Of a stretch of 64,000 nt of DNA, positions 10,327-22,663 are shown piece by piece (the first letter of the stretch is position 1; every line of letters begins with the position of its first letter). The translations under genes were made by a program, and so were the position numbers. Where the stretch lies: NCBI GenBank assembly GCA_037127255.1, contig JBANSL010000009.1, positions 2,414,001 to 2,478,000 of the forward strand, in the 5' to 3' direction. The notes under the pieces were generated by a model, which worked only from the letters and a program-made list of their open reading frames with translations, did not search any database and was not told where the DNA came from. The DNA comes from Persicaria tinctoria. Its lineage: Eukaryota; Streptophyta; Magnoliopsida; Caryophyllales; Polygonaceae.

Positions 10327-13300
10327 ATGATTTCACTTGCTCGCTCTGAATTATGCGTTTCCATGGTCGTAGAAGGCGAAGTTCGTATTGACCCCAATTA
10401 TCCGTACTACTTGCATCCAAGCGACAATCCAGGTACCGTCCTAGTTACACCAGGATTTGATGGACGAAACTTTGGAGAGTGAAGTAGATATGTTCTCATA
10501 GCGATGTTAGCAAAGAACAAACTCGGTTTTCTCAATGGAGACATACCAAGGTCGGAGCCTACATCTCTGAAGCTCATGTACTTGCGTCGCTGCAACGATA
10601 TGGTCATAGCTTGGATCTTGAATAGCCCGAGTCCAAAAATAAAAAAGAGTGCGATATACAATGATTCTCCATATAGTATTTGGCGCGCTAGCTCTTGAGT
10701 CAAGATATGAGAAGGTTGGAGGAACGCAACTTTTCATCATCAAAAGAAGAATTAACTGTGCAGAGCAAGGTAAGAGTACATTTCCTGCTTATTTTACCAA
10801 GATTAAGGCTCTTTTGGATGAATTGGACAGTATCCGCAAGAAACCTATGTGTACTTGTGGTGTTGCGCCTGAGATGCTGCAGTATGAAGAAAATGAAAGG
10901 TTAATTGATCTTCTAATGGGATTGAATGGCATGTATCTGCTAGAGGATCTATACTCATGATGGATCCCCTTCCTAGCTTGGATCATGTTTATTCTCTCAT
11001 ACTTGAAGAGGAAAATCAAAGAGAAGATAAGAACGAACATGAGATGATGGAGGGGTTGTCGTTGCATGTTAATGCACAATCCTCTCCTAAGACTGGCTCT
11101 AGTGATGGTGCTTCCATATTTGCCAAGTCTCAGTCATCCTAGTCCCAAGGTTCTTCCAAAAGGAATTCTCAGGTGTCTCAAGGATCTCCACAAAGTGGGA
11201 CTGGGAAGAACAGCTATGAGAGGAAGCCCTTGTTTTGCACTAACTGCAAAAAGACCAACCACACTGTCGATAGATGCTATTTTTTGAATGGTTTCCCTCT
11301 TGGATATGGAAAGGACAAGCAGAAGAAACCAAGTGATGATGGCAAGTTTGTAGGTTCAGTGACACAAGGAAGGGCATCCTCAGATTTCACTCCATCACAA
11401 CTTGCTCAGATTATGAGCATAATTCAAACTGCAGGTGTTGGATCCCAGGATAGACAACCTGTGGCTCACGATTTTGCAGGGTTTTCGGGTACTTCGTTTA
11501 CTTCTCGGGTTATGAATGGGGTCACTTGGATTATGGACAGTGGGGCTAGTGGACACATGTGTGGTGATGCTTCAATGTTCCCAACCACATTTCCTCTTTC
11601 AAAGCCTTTTATTGTTACTCTACCCACTACAAAAACTGCAACTGCCAACACAGCAGGGACAGTTGAAGTCATGAAGGGCTTGAAACTAAACAATGTACTT
11701 CTCATTCCTAGTTTCAAGTGCAACCTCATAGTTGTGGGAAAGATGGTTAAGGATCTGCGTTGTTGTGTGTTATTCACTCAGAAAGGTTGTTATATGTAAG
11801 GTCCTACTATGAAGGAGCCTATGAAGATTGGTGAACGAGTCAGAGATCTTCTCCAATGTCAACCTACATCCAGTAAAGAGTTCAAGTTTTCTATTGCTGC
11901 AAATAATGTCATTACTTTAGTTGATGCTGAATTGTGGCATAAGAGATTGGGGCATCTCCCTCCTTATAAACTTCAAACGTTTCCTTTCATTTCATTTGAT
12001 CTTGAACAGGGCCGTCCAATCAATTTTGGAGGCCCGGGTCATAATTTTATAAATTATAAATTTTATATGTAATTTTTATTTATTTTTTATATCTTAAGAT
12101 GAGTAGGTTAAAAGAATTTAGATTATTTTTGTTGATATTTAAGGAAAATTATAAAAAAACTCTTTAAAATAAGAATTTTAAAATAAGAATTTTTAAGAAA
12201 ATCACCGATAAAATTTATATTAAAAATTTTATACAAATTGTTTTAATCCATAGTACAGATTACGTACGCAAAGTATATTTATCGATCTTTTGCTCTATAA
12301 AATTTATAGTTATACAATATTAAAAACATGCATGTCCCATAGCAATTCAACAACCACCACGCCAACAGATACTTGTGTTAATTTTAAAAATATTTTATTA
12401 TATATACTAAAATTAGTAAAAAATGAGGCCCCGTGAAATCGGAGGCCCAAGGCGGTCGCCCGCTTTGCCCTCCCCCATGGTCGGCCCTGATCTTGAATGT
12501 AATAAAAGTCTCAAAGCCTGTGAAGTGTGTTTCAAGGCTAGACAAACTGGGCTTCCATTTTCTGACAGAGACATCAGTTCACAACACTGTTTTGCTCTTG
12601 TTCACATTGATGTGTGGGGACCCTACTGAGTTCCAACACGTGATGGCAATAGATACTTCATCACTTTTGTGGATGATTTTTCTCGCTATACTTGGATCAA
12701 ACTGCTTCCAAGAAAGAGTTTTGCATTTGCTGTCATCAAGCAATTTTTAGCCTTGATAGAGCGCCAATTTGGTTAGAAAGTGCAGATGATTCGTACAGAG
12801 CGGGGTTGTTGAACGAAAACACAAGCACCTCTTGGAGATTGCAAGGGGCCTGATGTTTGAGTCTTCTTTGCCTCTAGTATACTACAGTGACAGTGTGCAG
12901 ATGGCAGCCTATTTGGTGAACCGTTTGCCTAGCAAACTCATCAAACATAAATCCCCATTTGAGTTGTTATTCTCTAAGGTTCCTACTTATGATCAAATCA
13001 GATGCTTTGGGAGTATTTGCTTTGCAGCCACACCCAAACCATGTCGTGATAAATTTTCTTCTCGTGTTATTCCTTATGTCATGTTGGATTTTCCAATTGG
13101 AAAGAAGGGTTACAGGCTTTTGATATTCGACACTAAGGAGGTCTTGTACTCTCGTGATGTTGTATGTCAGGAACATATTTTTCCTTACAAGAGTACTGGT
13201 GTTGCCCCTTGTCCAGCCTTGCCTTCTTTCTATATAAAGGGTAGTGTTCCTCTTGATGTTGACACTGATGTTGTGGCCACCCCATCATCAAGAGTAACCC

Positions 13301-15020
13301 CTTCTGCCAATTTCTCTTCTCAAACACCAGTAGAGAGGAGATCCTCACGGATCAGTAGTCCACCTTCATACCTTTCTGATTATGTATGTGAGCATGCTTG
13401 TGCCAATATCACCACATGTTTTCATACCATCACTTCCACTATCAGCTTTCCCATTCCTTCTCTCCCACCTGATAAGCATCCTGCTTGTGAGCCTTTTACT
13501 TATGAAGAGGAATGTCGGTTTCAAGATTGGCAAGACGCTATGGCTACTGAGTTTGATCCTCTTGCTCTCAACAAGACATGGTCAGTTGTCCCTTTGCCCA
13601 AAGGAAAGAAAGCCATAGGATGCCGGTGGGTATACAAGGTAAAAAGGAAAGCAGATGGCAGTTTTGACAGGTATAAAGCCAGGTTGGTTGTGAAAGGATA
13701 CATGTAGAAGAAGGGTGTGGATTTTACTGAGATATTTTCTCCTGTCATTAAGAGGACAACTGCGCGTGCCCTCATCTCTGTGGCTCTTAAAAGAAATTGG
13801 CAAATGATGCAATTGGATGTAAACAATGTCTTTTTGCACAGTTCTTTGGATGAAGATGTCTATATGAAATTGCCTCCTGGTCTAACTGTTGATGGGCACA
13901 ACTTGGTCTGCAAATTAGAGAAATTGCTATATGGGCTTAAATAAGCTTCTCGTCAGTGGTATGCTCACTTGTCCTTGGCTTTGCAGGCTCGTGGTTATTG
14001 TCAATCCAAAAATGACTATTCTTTGTTTCACAAGAAGAGCTCCACGGGTGTTGTTTTTGTTGGAGTTTATGTGGATGATTTGATTCTTACTGGGAGTGAT
14101 ACAGAGAAGATGGTTGGTCTCAAGACTTTCTTAGATGATGAATTTCGTATTAAAGATCTTGGTGATCTTCATCTTTTCCTTGGCATTGAGTTTCTTCGTA
14201 CTACTGATGGATTAGTTCTTACCCAGAGATGATTCATCAATGAGTTGCTAAGGGACTTTCCTGATGTTGGACATTATGTGGCAAGCCCCTTGGATCCTCA
14301 ACTTCATTTATCCCCAATTGATGGTAATTTGCTCGATGATTCATCTGTTTACAGGTGCATTGTGGAGAAATTGAATTTTTTGGTCCACACTCGCCCAAAT
14401 TTGGCTTTTACTGTGTAATCATTAAGTCAATTTATGCAGCGCCCTCGCACAGATCACCTTCGTGCTGCTTATCATGTCATTCGTTATCTCCGGGGCACCT
14501 CTGATAAGGGGTTGTTGATGACAAATACTCCTGATTTTCGTTTACAAGCGTTTTGTGATGCTGATTGGGCTAGTTACCCCTTCTCTCAGAGGTCAATCAG
14601 TGGATATTTGGGTTTTCTGGGAACAAGCTTACTTTCATGGAAGTCTAAGAAGCAGGCGTCTGTGTCCTTGTCCTCTATAGAGGTGGAGTACCGTTCCATC
14701 AGAAGGGTGTGCACAGAACTAGCTTGGCTTAGTCGTTTGCTAGCAGATCTTGATGTTCCAAATGTTGATTCTATACCAGTGCGATGTGATAATCAAGCTG
14801 CAATTTACATCACTCGGAATCCAGTTTTTCACGAGCGAACAAAACACATTGAGTTGTATTGTCATTTTGCTCGTGAAAAGCTTTTGGAGGGTTTGATCTC
14901 TTTGTCTCACTTCACTACCCAATCTCAGTTAGCAGATTTCCTCACCAAGAACGTTGTTGGTGTTCGCCTTCAACCCCTCATACATCGGATTTGTTTGGTG
15001 AACTCCACGCCTCGTCCTTG
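10327..15020 (+). pseudogene. decayed Copia gag-pol polyprotein
   Basis: Domains in order: gag (HPSDNPGTVLVTPGFDGRNF near 10412, LAKNKLGFLNGDIP near 10504); zinc knuckle CTNCKKTNHTVDRC near 11238-11280; aspartic protease WIMDSGASGHMC near 11527; GAG-pre-integrase (LWHKRLGHLP, then after a MITE insertion CEVCFKARQTGLPF); integrase core (HIDVWGPY near 12602, VDDFSRYTWIK); chromosomal-end and linker region 12832-13200; reverse transcriptase ([22 protein letters not shown] near 13530, MQLDVNNVFLHSSL near 13805, YVDDLILTG near 14068); RNase H (FCDADWAS near 14554, RCDNQAAIYI, ERTKHIELYCHFAREKL). Stops or frame changes fall near 10482, 11142, 11799, 12628, 13705, 13942, 14230 and 14416. The integrase lacks sequence at about 12800. 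It cannot make a working polyprotein. Confidence 0.93.
12007..12489. mobile_element. hAT MITE inserted in the Copia GAG-pre-integrase region
   Basis: The ends are CAGGGCCGTCC on the left and, on the complement, CAGGGCCGACC on the right. The 8-bp duplication ATCTTGAA is perfect at 11999-12006 and 12490-12497. The 483-bp interior is AT-rich and non-coding. Both the 8-bp duplication and the CAGGG ends are diagnostic of hAT elements; without a transposase it is non-autonomous. The Copia reading continues on either side of it. Confidence 0.92.
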
Positions 15021-15028
15021 AAGGGGGG
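15021..15028 (+). other. polypurine tract of the Copia element
   Basis: AAGGGGGG immediately precedes the TGTTAGGATT start of the 3' LTR, the expected primer for plus-strand synthesis. Confidence 0.8.
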
Positions 15029-15297
15029 TGTTAGGATTGGTGTTGATGTTCAGATGATGAAGACGATGTTGTATGGGTTCGGGTTTAGTTTTGTTTGGGC
15101 CTTAATTAGTTTGTAAAAGATTGGGCTAGAACCACATTTGTATTCTTCTGGTTACATGCTTTATAAGCATTTGTACACTAACAAACCCGACTCATTCAAT
15201 GAAACAAACAAATTCAGTTTCATATTTTTCCTCTTTCTCTTCCATTGTTCTCGAAGCTTTCTCCATGGAAGCTCAATCTTGATTTCACTTTCCTACA
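15029..15297 (+). repeat. 3' LTR of the Copia element (269 bp)
   Basis: It starts TGTTAGGATT after the polypurine tract and ends TCCTACA, the same end that precedes the primer-binding site at 10243. LINE sequence starts directly after it. Confidence 0.9.
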
Positions 15298-16450
15298 TGA
15301 ACATACATATGGACAGACTCTACTGGAAATGGAGTAGAAATGACTGGTTCTCGACCAAATCTGCAATTGACATGATCAATAACTTAAACCACCATAAAAA
15401 AAACTGAAATGAATTGGATATGGAGCCTAGATTCCCCACCAAAGATTAAACGTTTTTTATGGAAAATCATTAAGAATGGGATTCTCACTGCTGTCAGACG
15501 TGCTTCCCGTGGTGTTGGAATTCCTACAAATTGCCCACAATGTGACTCAAATCATGAGGATCTCACTCATCTTCTTTGGAACTGCCCCATCTCACGTGAA
15601 GTTATAGCGATTGCAGACTCTTCTTTGTTTGTCAAAATAAATAAATGCTTTGCACAAGGATCTGATTTAATCAGCATAATTCAGGAAATCAAAGAGAATA
15701 TAGGTATCAGTCGCTTCACTAAACTTGCATTTGTTTGGTGGGCTATCTGGTATTTCCGCAACAAGAAACTTTTTGAAGACACAAAATCCGGCCCTAGGAG
15801 TATCTTAGCATTTGTAAAGGACCCAATGTTCATATAGGAATCAACAAAAAATGATAATGATGATACTTGTCATTCACAAACAGAAAACCAACCCCATATA
15901 AAAATGACACCAAAAAAAGGAAAAAAGAAAAATGGAAACCCACGAAGAATGGGGCTTACAAAATCAATTTCGACGGAGCTCTCTCTACCTCCTTGAAAGG
16001 CTCCTACGGTTACATTATCAGAGACAGCCTCGGCTTCCCGATCTGGCTTAGATCAGGGCCCAGTCCAATCCCTTTTGTGTCAGGTTCGGAGGCTATGGGT
16101 TTGTGGAAAGGTATCTTAACTGCCAGAGAACTTAACATAAACAACTTAGAAATTGAAGGTGATAACCTCACCATCATAAACAACCTTAAGGGCTTTAGGA
16201 AGCCTACTAGAGACTCGAAAATGATTGTCTCAGACAGTCTAGTCTCCATTGACTTCTTTCAATCCATTGACATTCCTCACGTCTTTAGGGAAGCAAACAG
16301 TACAACCGATAAGCTATCGCATCTGGATCTTGCTTTCCATAGTCAAATGGCCCCTAACGATTCTATGCTTCGTGATTTCATCCGTCTAGATCCTCTTGGC
16401 TATTAGGGCTAGACCCTATTGTCAAATTCTTTTTGGTTAAAAAAAAAAGA
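15298..16450 (+). pseudogene. L1-type LINE 3' end: zf-RVT, RNase H, poly(A)
   Basis: It begins HMDRLYWKWSRNDWFSTKSA and continues NWIWSLDSPPKIKRFLWKIIKNG, a zinc-binding CPQCDSNHEDLTHLLWNCP (about 15535-15590), then after a stop and frame change an RNase H domain: YKINFDGALS near 15958, SEAMGLWKG, EGDNLTIINNL near 16158, FREANSTTDKLSHL near 16287. The coding part ends at about 16404, and an A-rich tail at 16439-16450 closes the element. The start overlaps, in protein terms, the end of the LINE before the Copia element, so these are two different LINE copies rather than one split copy. Confidence 0.85.
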
Positions 16451-16479
16451 AGCCCTAATTTACATGGAACCACCCACTA

Positions 16480-17095
16480 TTTTCCCTATATGGACAAGGT
16501 ACACAAACCCCCTTACTTTTTTCTTCTTTCCAATTTATGCAAAATCACTCATAATTTGTGGAATTTCACACAAAATCATCCCTCGATTCAAAATGATACA
16601 AAATCACTCGTTATTTTGCACAACTTTGCATAAACTGCCCTCCTATTTTTAATTGCTAAACCACACCTTATTTTCCATATTTTATGCAAAACCAACACCC
16701 TTATTTTAAAAATTACATAAAAAACACTCATTATTTGTATACCTTTGTGAATTTGATAAAAGAAACTTGCAATTAATTCATAAAAACAAGCAAAGATGTG
16801 AACAAGGGCTATGTGCTCATTTAAATTTTCTTTACACAAGTTCTAAGCAAAGATAGGTAAAAGGTGTTAGATTTAGTTCACTTTACAAATAATAAGTGGT
16901 TTTGTGTGATTTAAAAAATAAGGGTGGGTTATTTCAAAGTTGGGGTAATAATAAAATATTTATGATTTTTTCAAATCTAAGAGATGGTTTTGTAAAAAGT
17001 TTGGAAAAATAATAAGATATTTAGTGAAATTTTTGATAAACTAAGGGTGCTTTGTGCGATTTAAAAAAATATCAAATGATTTTGTAAAGTTTACA
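16480..17095. mobile_element. degenerate inverted-repeat element
   Basis: The left half repeats phrases such as CAAAATCACTCATAATTTGTG and CACACAAAATCATCC. The right half carries their complements (TGGTTTTGTGTGATTT, GTGCTTTGTGCGATTT). The halves face each other, as in a MITE or Mutator-type non-autonomous element. No duplication was found and no coding sequence is present. Confidence 0.45.
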
Positions 17096-17584
17096 TGTTG
17101 AGTGAGGCTAGAGTCAAGATGTCGGAATGGCTATTGACAAGATAATTTCACCCAAATTACCACAAGTCCTTTTCATTTTTTCCGAACACATTGCAAAAAG
17201 GCTCAAAACTCTCTTTTCCGAATCGAAACCTAAATCTGTCGAACGAATTGTTTTGATTGAAAACAGCCCAAAATCGATGAAATTAATCAAAAGATCAATC
17301 AATCAACACACGAATTGGTATATCGCTCGCTTTACGTGATTATCGAATGGTGATTTTTGGTCTTCGTCCGAAAAAAATGTCGAAGGAAGAGCTCGGCAGA
17401 TCGATACGAGGTGAATGAATAAGCTCGGCAGGTTTAGGTGAGGTGAATACGTAACCTCGGTGCATAAAAACGAGGTTATGAAGGAGCCTCGTCTACTTTT
17501 CATGAGGTATATAACGACCCCTTTGAAGATCTTATCTAAATCCTCGTTTACATAAGCCGAGCTAAATCAATAACCTCGGCTTCT

Positions 17585-17700
17585 GTTGTTGAGGTGAAGG
17601 AGGGGGCTCGACTTCTGTTGTTGAGGCTAAGGAGGGAGCTCGGCTTATGTTGTTGAGGTTAGTATGTAAGCTCGGCCAATGTTGTTGAGGCTATAAATTA
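17585..17700 (+). repeat. ~32-bp tandem repeats in the left foldback arm
   Basis: Units begin GAGGTGAAGGAGGG, GAGGCTAAGGAGGG and GAGGTTAGTATGTA. Each is followed by a GCTCGRC word and TTNTGTTGTT. The mirrored set is in the right arm at 20255-20390. Confidence 0.75.
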
Positions 17701-18269
17701 AATAGCCTCCTTGACATTGCATAAATTCATTAAATTGTGTATATGTGTGATGGATATTGTTATAATGCAAACTCATATGCTTCTAATAATGAGATAGACT
17801 AAATGACTAAATCAGTTTAGAAAATGTTGTTTTCTCCACTTTTGATTGCGACTTTAAATGACTAAATAAATATCATAACTTTATCCAAATTAAACAGTAA
17901 ATTAGTTCTTCTTAAGCAGACATGAAACAAATTAATGCATATTTTAATGTTTTATCTTACAGTAATTGCTTCAAGTGCCCACTTCCCACTTATCCTCAAC
18001 CTAAGGATTAATGTCGAGTCCGTCGAGCCAAGCGGTTAATAACGAGGGTCATAGGTTTGCCTGATGTTAAATTGGCATATGTCCAATCAAACATGAGTTT
18101 TAGAAGTGATGATCTTCAGTAATTTTTTCCTTATCCTTTTAATGCTTATATGGTTATATCCTTGGTACAACTTGTATATGACAGTTGAAAATATCAAATA
18201 TCATCTTGTAAATATCAAAAATATATTTGCATATTTTTTTTACATTGTAAATATCAAATAACATATATA

Positions 18270-19453
18270 TCTATACTTTTTTTAATATAAATGAAATTTT
18301 TAAAAAATATTAAAAGAATCATTATTTTAGAATAATAATCATAATATTTATTACAAATATCATCTTGTAAGAAAAAATATGCAAATATATATTATTGGAC
18401 ATGCACAATATAAATATATTTTTTAAATTATTTGTATTAATTAAAAGTATCTAAATAAATTTGGGTTACACTTACATACAAAGTATTCAAGAATACTAAT
18501 TTAAATACTCTGTAGAATGAAACAAGGTTGAATGGGTAGCTTGGGTGGTAAAGGGTCAGAGGCGTGCTGAATGCTGAATTGGTTTGGTAGAAGTCACAGG
18601 TTTGAAACCCATTTCTACTTTATTTTCCCATTTACAACTCTTTTTTCCCCGCCCTGTCTTCTTCTGTTCGAATTTTTTTTTCAAGCTCAGCGGGCAGGAG
18701 AAAAGGGAACCGCGAGCAACCCAGGCCCTCCTCTCGTCGTCCCGCTCTCCGCTCTCCACCACCCGCCTCCACCACCATCGCCGACAACCTTGCACCCGGT
18801 TCGGTTGGCGGCCTTCAAGACTTGGACCGTCGACATCGCCGTAAACTCGCCCAACTTGGACTGTTCGATTCAAAGGTACATTAAATGCATATATCTTATA
18901 AAAGAGGATTTCGTTTTGCCCAGTAAATTAAATGCATTAACGAAATATATCCTTAACAATTAGGAAAACTTTTAGATTAAAAATAATAACAATATATCTA
19001 CTTAGATTAACCATTTTACAATTAATATTTTAAATCATAATAATCATATAAATTGGCATAAACATCATTTTTTAATTAAAAATCAATATATTATCTCATC
19101 AGTGAGAAATATCCTTTTTAGATTAACATTACTCATTTATTTAATTTCATCATTTTAAAATTAATATTAGAAATCATAATATATCATATTAATTTGAATA
19201 AATAGAAGCAAGAAAAAGGTTAGTTGTATAATGTTTGTGGTCTTAAATATAAATGTTAGTATGAAGCACGAAAACTATACATTTGATAACAATTTAGCGG
19301 TTAAAGTTCATCGTAAATAACATAACTATATTTATACAAAAATATTTTCCCCTAGCGATAATTCCTTAATAATTATAACATAAAATATTATTTTATATAT
19401 AATTTATATAAAAAAAAAATTAGACTCGTGCGTAGCACGGGCCAAAACACTAG
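18270..19453 (+). mobile_element. candidate non-autonomous Helitron
   Basis: The right end has a hairpin (CGTGC-GTA-GCACG at 19427-19439) followed by GGCCAAAACACTAG, a close fit to plant Helitron 3' termini (hairpin, short spacer, CTRR). It is followed by T at 19454. A TCTATACT 5'-type terminus starts at 18270 after A at 18269, giving the expected A/T insertion. The 1.18-kb interior has no helicase. The 3' end is well supported, the 5' end less so. Confidence 0.55.
18530..18614 (+). other. tRNA-like module (inside the Helitron candidate)
   Basis: GAATGGGTAGCTTGGGTGGT resembles an acceptor start plus Box A, and AGGTTTGAAACCC resembles the T arm with Box B. The ends GAATGGG and CCCATTT are complementary. 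The middle is longer than in a tRNA, so it is tRNA-derived rather than a functional tRNA. Confidence 0.5.
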
Positions 19454-21268
19454 TGAATAGATGTATTCGTCATGAATGTAACATCAATAGAGGTAATTTA
19501 AGATTTCAATATTACTCGTCGAACTGACATATATCAATATTTTTTGTTCATGAAACCATCGTGAATGCAACGTGGGTGTAATTCCTAGTTGTTTTTCTAT
19601 TGCTAATACATTAGATTTCCATAGCATAACAACAGTCACTACCAATGGCTTGTTATTTAGATTAGTACAAGTAATGTAGCTCCAAGTAATTACATTTTTC
19701 TTATTTACATATAAGGTATTTTGTGTAACTGCAACCTGTATTAAAAAATGAGTTTAAAGCTACATTGGAAATAATTTACATACAAGGGAACAAATTCTTC
19801 ATGACCAATGTGAAGATTCTCAACTTATCCTTGAGTTCTTCGCAGATCATTGCTTAATAGTGTGATTTTGTTCTCCGTTCTTCTCTCTCTATTTTTGTAA
19901 TTCTGTTATTTTTTTACTTCATTAATTAATTAGCTTAACATGTCAAATCTAATTTTGAGGATAGGTGGAAAGTGACCACTTGAAACAATTACTAGAAGAT
20001 AAAACATTAAAATATGCATTAATCTGTTTCATGTATGATTAAGAACAACTAATTTGCTATTTAGATAAAGTAATGATATTGATTTAGTCATTGAGAGTTA
20101 CAATCAAAAGTGGGGAAAACAACATTTTCTAAACTAATTTAGTCATTTAGTCTGTCTCATTCTTATAGTCTGTCTCATTCTTAAAAGCATATGAGTTTGC
20201 ATTAAAACAATATCCATCACACATATACACAATTTAATGAATTTATGCAATGTCAAGGAGGCTATTTTATAGCCTCAACAACATTGGCCGAGCTTACATA
20301 CTAACCTCAACAACATAAGCCGAGCTCCCTCCTTAGCCTCAACAACAGAAGTCGAGCCCCCTCCTTCACCTCAACAACAGAAGCCGAGGTTATTGATTTA
20401 GCTCGGCTTATGTAAACGAGGATTTAGATAAGATCTTCAAAGGGGTCGTTATATACCTCATGAAAAGTAGACGAGGCTCCTTCATAACCTCGTTTTTATG
20501 CACCGAGGTTACGTATTCACCTCACCTAAACCTGCCGAGCTTATTCATTCACCTCGTATCAATCTGCCGAGCTCTTCCTTCGACAGTTTTTTCGGACGAA
20601 TATCAAAAATCGCCATTCGATAATCACGTAAAGCGAGCGATATACCAATTCGTGTGTTGATTGATTGATCTTTTGATTAATTTCATCGATTTTAGGCTGT
20701 TTTCAATCAAAACAATTCGTTCGACAGATTTAGGTTTTGATTCGGGAAAAGAGAGTTTTGTCCCTTTTTGCAAAGTGTTCGGAAAAAATGAAAAGGACCT
20801 GTGATAATTTAGGTGAAATTATCTTGTCAATAGCCATTCCGACATCTTATCTAAAGCCCTTATGTTACATTTTTTATGAAAGGAGTCGTGGGGCCTCAAG
20901 TTTGACTCCCGGATCTCCAATCCTTTTTAATTTTTTTCCCTTTGTTTTTTTTTCCCGTCGCTAATCACTCAATCTTCTCCTCTCTAGACGCCAGTTGCCT
21001 CTTCTCTTCACTCTTCTTCTTCAATCTTCATTCTCGGCGGCCGATTGCTCTCAGTCTCCAGACTCGCCGCCCAGCCAGCCCACATCGTCGATTTCGTCGG
21101 GTACCCCTGAGTTTTAATGTAATTTCGCCTCGTGCCCTTCCTGTTATCTATACTAATAGCTCCGTCAGTTTTTTTTATAAAAAAAAACAAATAAAAGAAA
21201 AAGAAGACAGAACGTACGCCAGGAGAGGAAGAAAGGGGTGATACAGAGGAAGAGGAAGGTGATACACA

Positions 21269-21273
<5 letters not shown>

Positions 21274-21352
<79 letters not shown>
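21274..21352. repeat. (GA)n microsatellite
   Basis: An almost uninterrupted run of GA dinucleotides of about 79 bp. It generates long serine/leucine or arginine/glutamate open frames that are not genes. Confidence 0.95.
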
Positions 21353-21355
<3 letters not shown>

Positions 21356-22593
21356 AGAGAGAAGTCCCATAAAGATCTCAACGTAGGAGCGATAGACATG
21401 AGGATGGAGGAGGCTAGCATCGACGCTTTGCCTAGGTAAGTCTCATTTCTCACTTTCGATTTTAGGAATTTAGGGTTTGGGAAATTTTCAATTTGAGGAT
21501 ATTTTTTGGGGACGAGTTGGATTCCAGTTATATGCCCCATCCCGAATACTCCCTAGTTGAACACTATGCAAGGGGAAGAGAGACACGAAGATGATAGGGA
21601 CATACAATGAGGTCAGTAAGCGTGGGGCGAAGACGACGATTGGTGTTCACGCGAGCGGGTATGTGTTCGATTTTTTATTTTAAAATTATGAAATTTAGGG
21701 TATAGAAATTCGGTTTTGAGTATTTTGTGTTTGGATGTAGGATTTAACTTGAATTGAGTACAATATAGGAATTTTTTTACTGATTTATAGTGCAATTTGG
21801 ATTTTAGAATTTTGTAAATCGATTTAGACATTAGGAATTGAGGATATTTTTTCTAGGGTGGTGCTTGTTTAGTGAAGATTTTTGGAATGTACTCAAATTC
21901 ATCCATAGAGTGGCTAATTTAGGCATTGGTCCAATTAATTGTTAACTACTGAACAAACACTACTTGGAGTAGAAAACTAGGAAGCTTGTATTAGCTCAAT
22001 TATTTTTTATGGTTAGGCTTATATCATATAATACAGAGTACTTAACATGCCTTTCTTCATGTTCCAATTGGAAGATCTTATGTAAAGTGATGCAAATTTA
22101 GGGATTTGTTACAAGAATTGGCAACTCGGGTCTCAATTTCTTGCTAATTGAAGAATTTGAGTCTAGGTCTCAATTCAAGAAGGGTCTGGTTAGCCATGCC
22201 TTTGCTGCTTCTCTAAAGTTCTTTTGCTTAGTTCTCTGTATCAAGCTTGGAATGTTCTGTTTTTAGCTAAAATTTAGTATTGGGTAATGCAATCTAAAAT
22301 ATCTCAGAGTTCTTTGTTGTTACAATATTCTTTATCTAAGAGGAGTGCTTGTGGACTCTTAACAATCTAACATATTTGCTTGATTAGAAAGATGATAAAT
22401 CATGGTTTGACATGAAAAACATTACATCAAAACAATGTGTCTGATTTTATATCTATTAGCTCAAATGAAAATGTTGCTCAGATGGGAGAGCAAAGTGCTC
22501 ATAGACAATTGTATGATAGCAGATTAATGAGTTGAATATTTGAAGTTTGGTTCATTGTTGGTACGTTTATCTTTGGTTATCAAAACGTTTTTT

Positions 22594-22663
22594 AGCCTAT
22601 TAGCTCAAATGGGAGAGCAAAGTGCTCATGCACAAAGATGTGGGTTCAAATCCCACATAGGCT
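22594..22663 (+). other. tRNA-like module
   Basis: AGCCTAT at the start pairs with ATAGGCT at the end. GCTCAAATGGGAGAGC is D-arm/Box A-like and GTGGGTTCAAATCCCAC is a perfect T arm. The anticodon arm is not canonical. A partial copy lies 100 bp upstream (22471-22505). Confidence 0.6.

Larger units (their letters stand above)
17116..20848. mobile_element. large foldback element with ~0.89-kb inverted arms
   Basis: The left arm (17116 to about 18004) and right arm (about 19955-20848) are near-identical inverted copies. Their outer ends read AAGATGTCGGAATGGCTATT (complement on the right) and their inner ends GTGCCCACTT../TATCCTC. Each arm contains a tandem set of about three units of roughly 32 bp built on GAGG.TAAGGAGGG.GCTCGGC.TATGTTGTT (17585-17700 and 20255-20390). 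The 1.95-kb spacer holds a Helitron candidate. No transposase is seen and no clear target duplication flanks the arms, so the class (Mutator-like or Foldback) is open. Confidence 0.8.

Noticed and set aside
21147..21165. A second Helitron start (TCTATACTAATAGCTCC)
   Set aside because: The 5' word fits, but no hairpin plus CTRR end was found downstream within several kb.
21008..21540. Open frames encoding serine/leucine runs on the minus strand
   Set aside because: They are translations of the (GA)n microsatellite.
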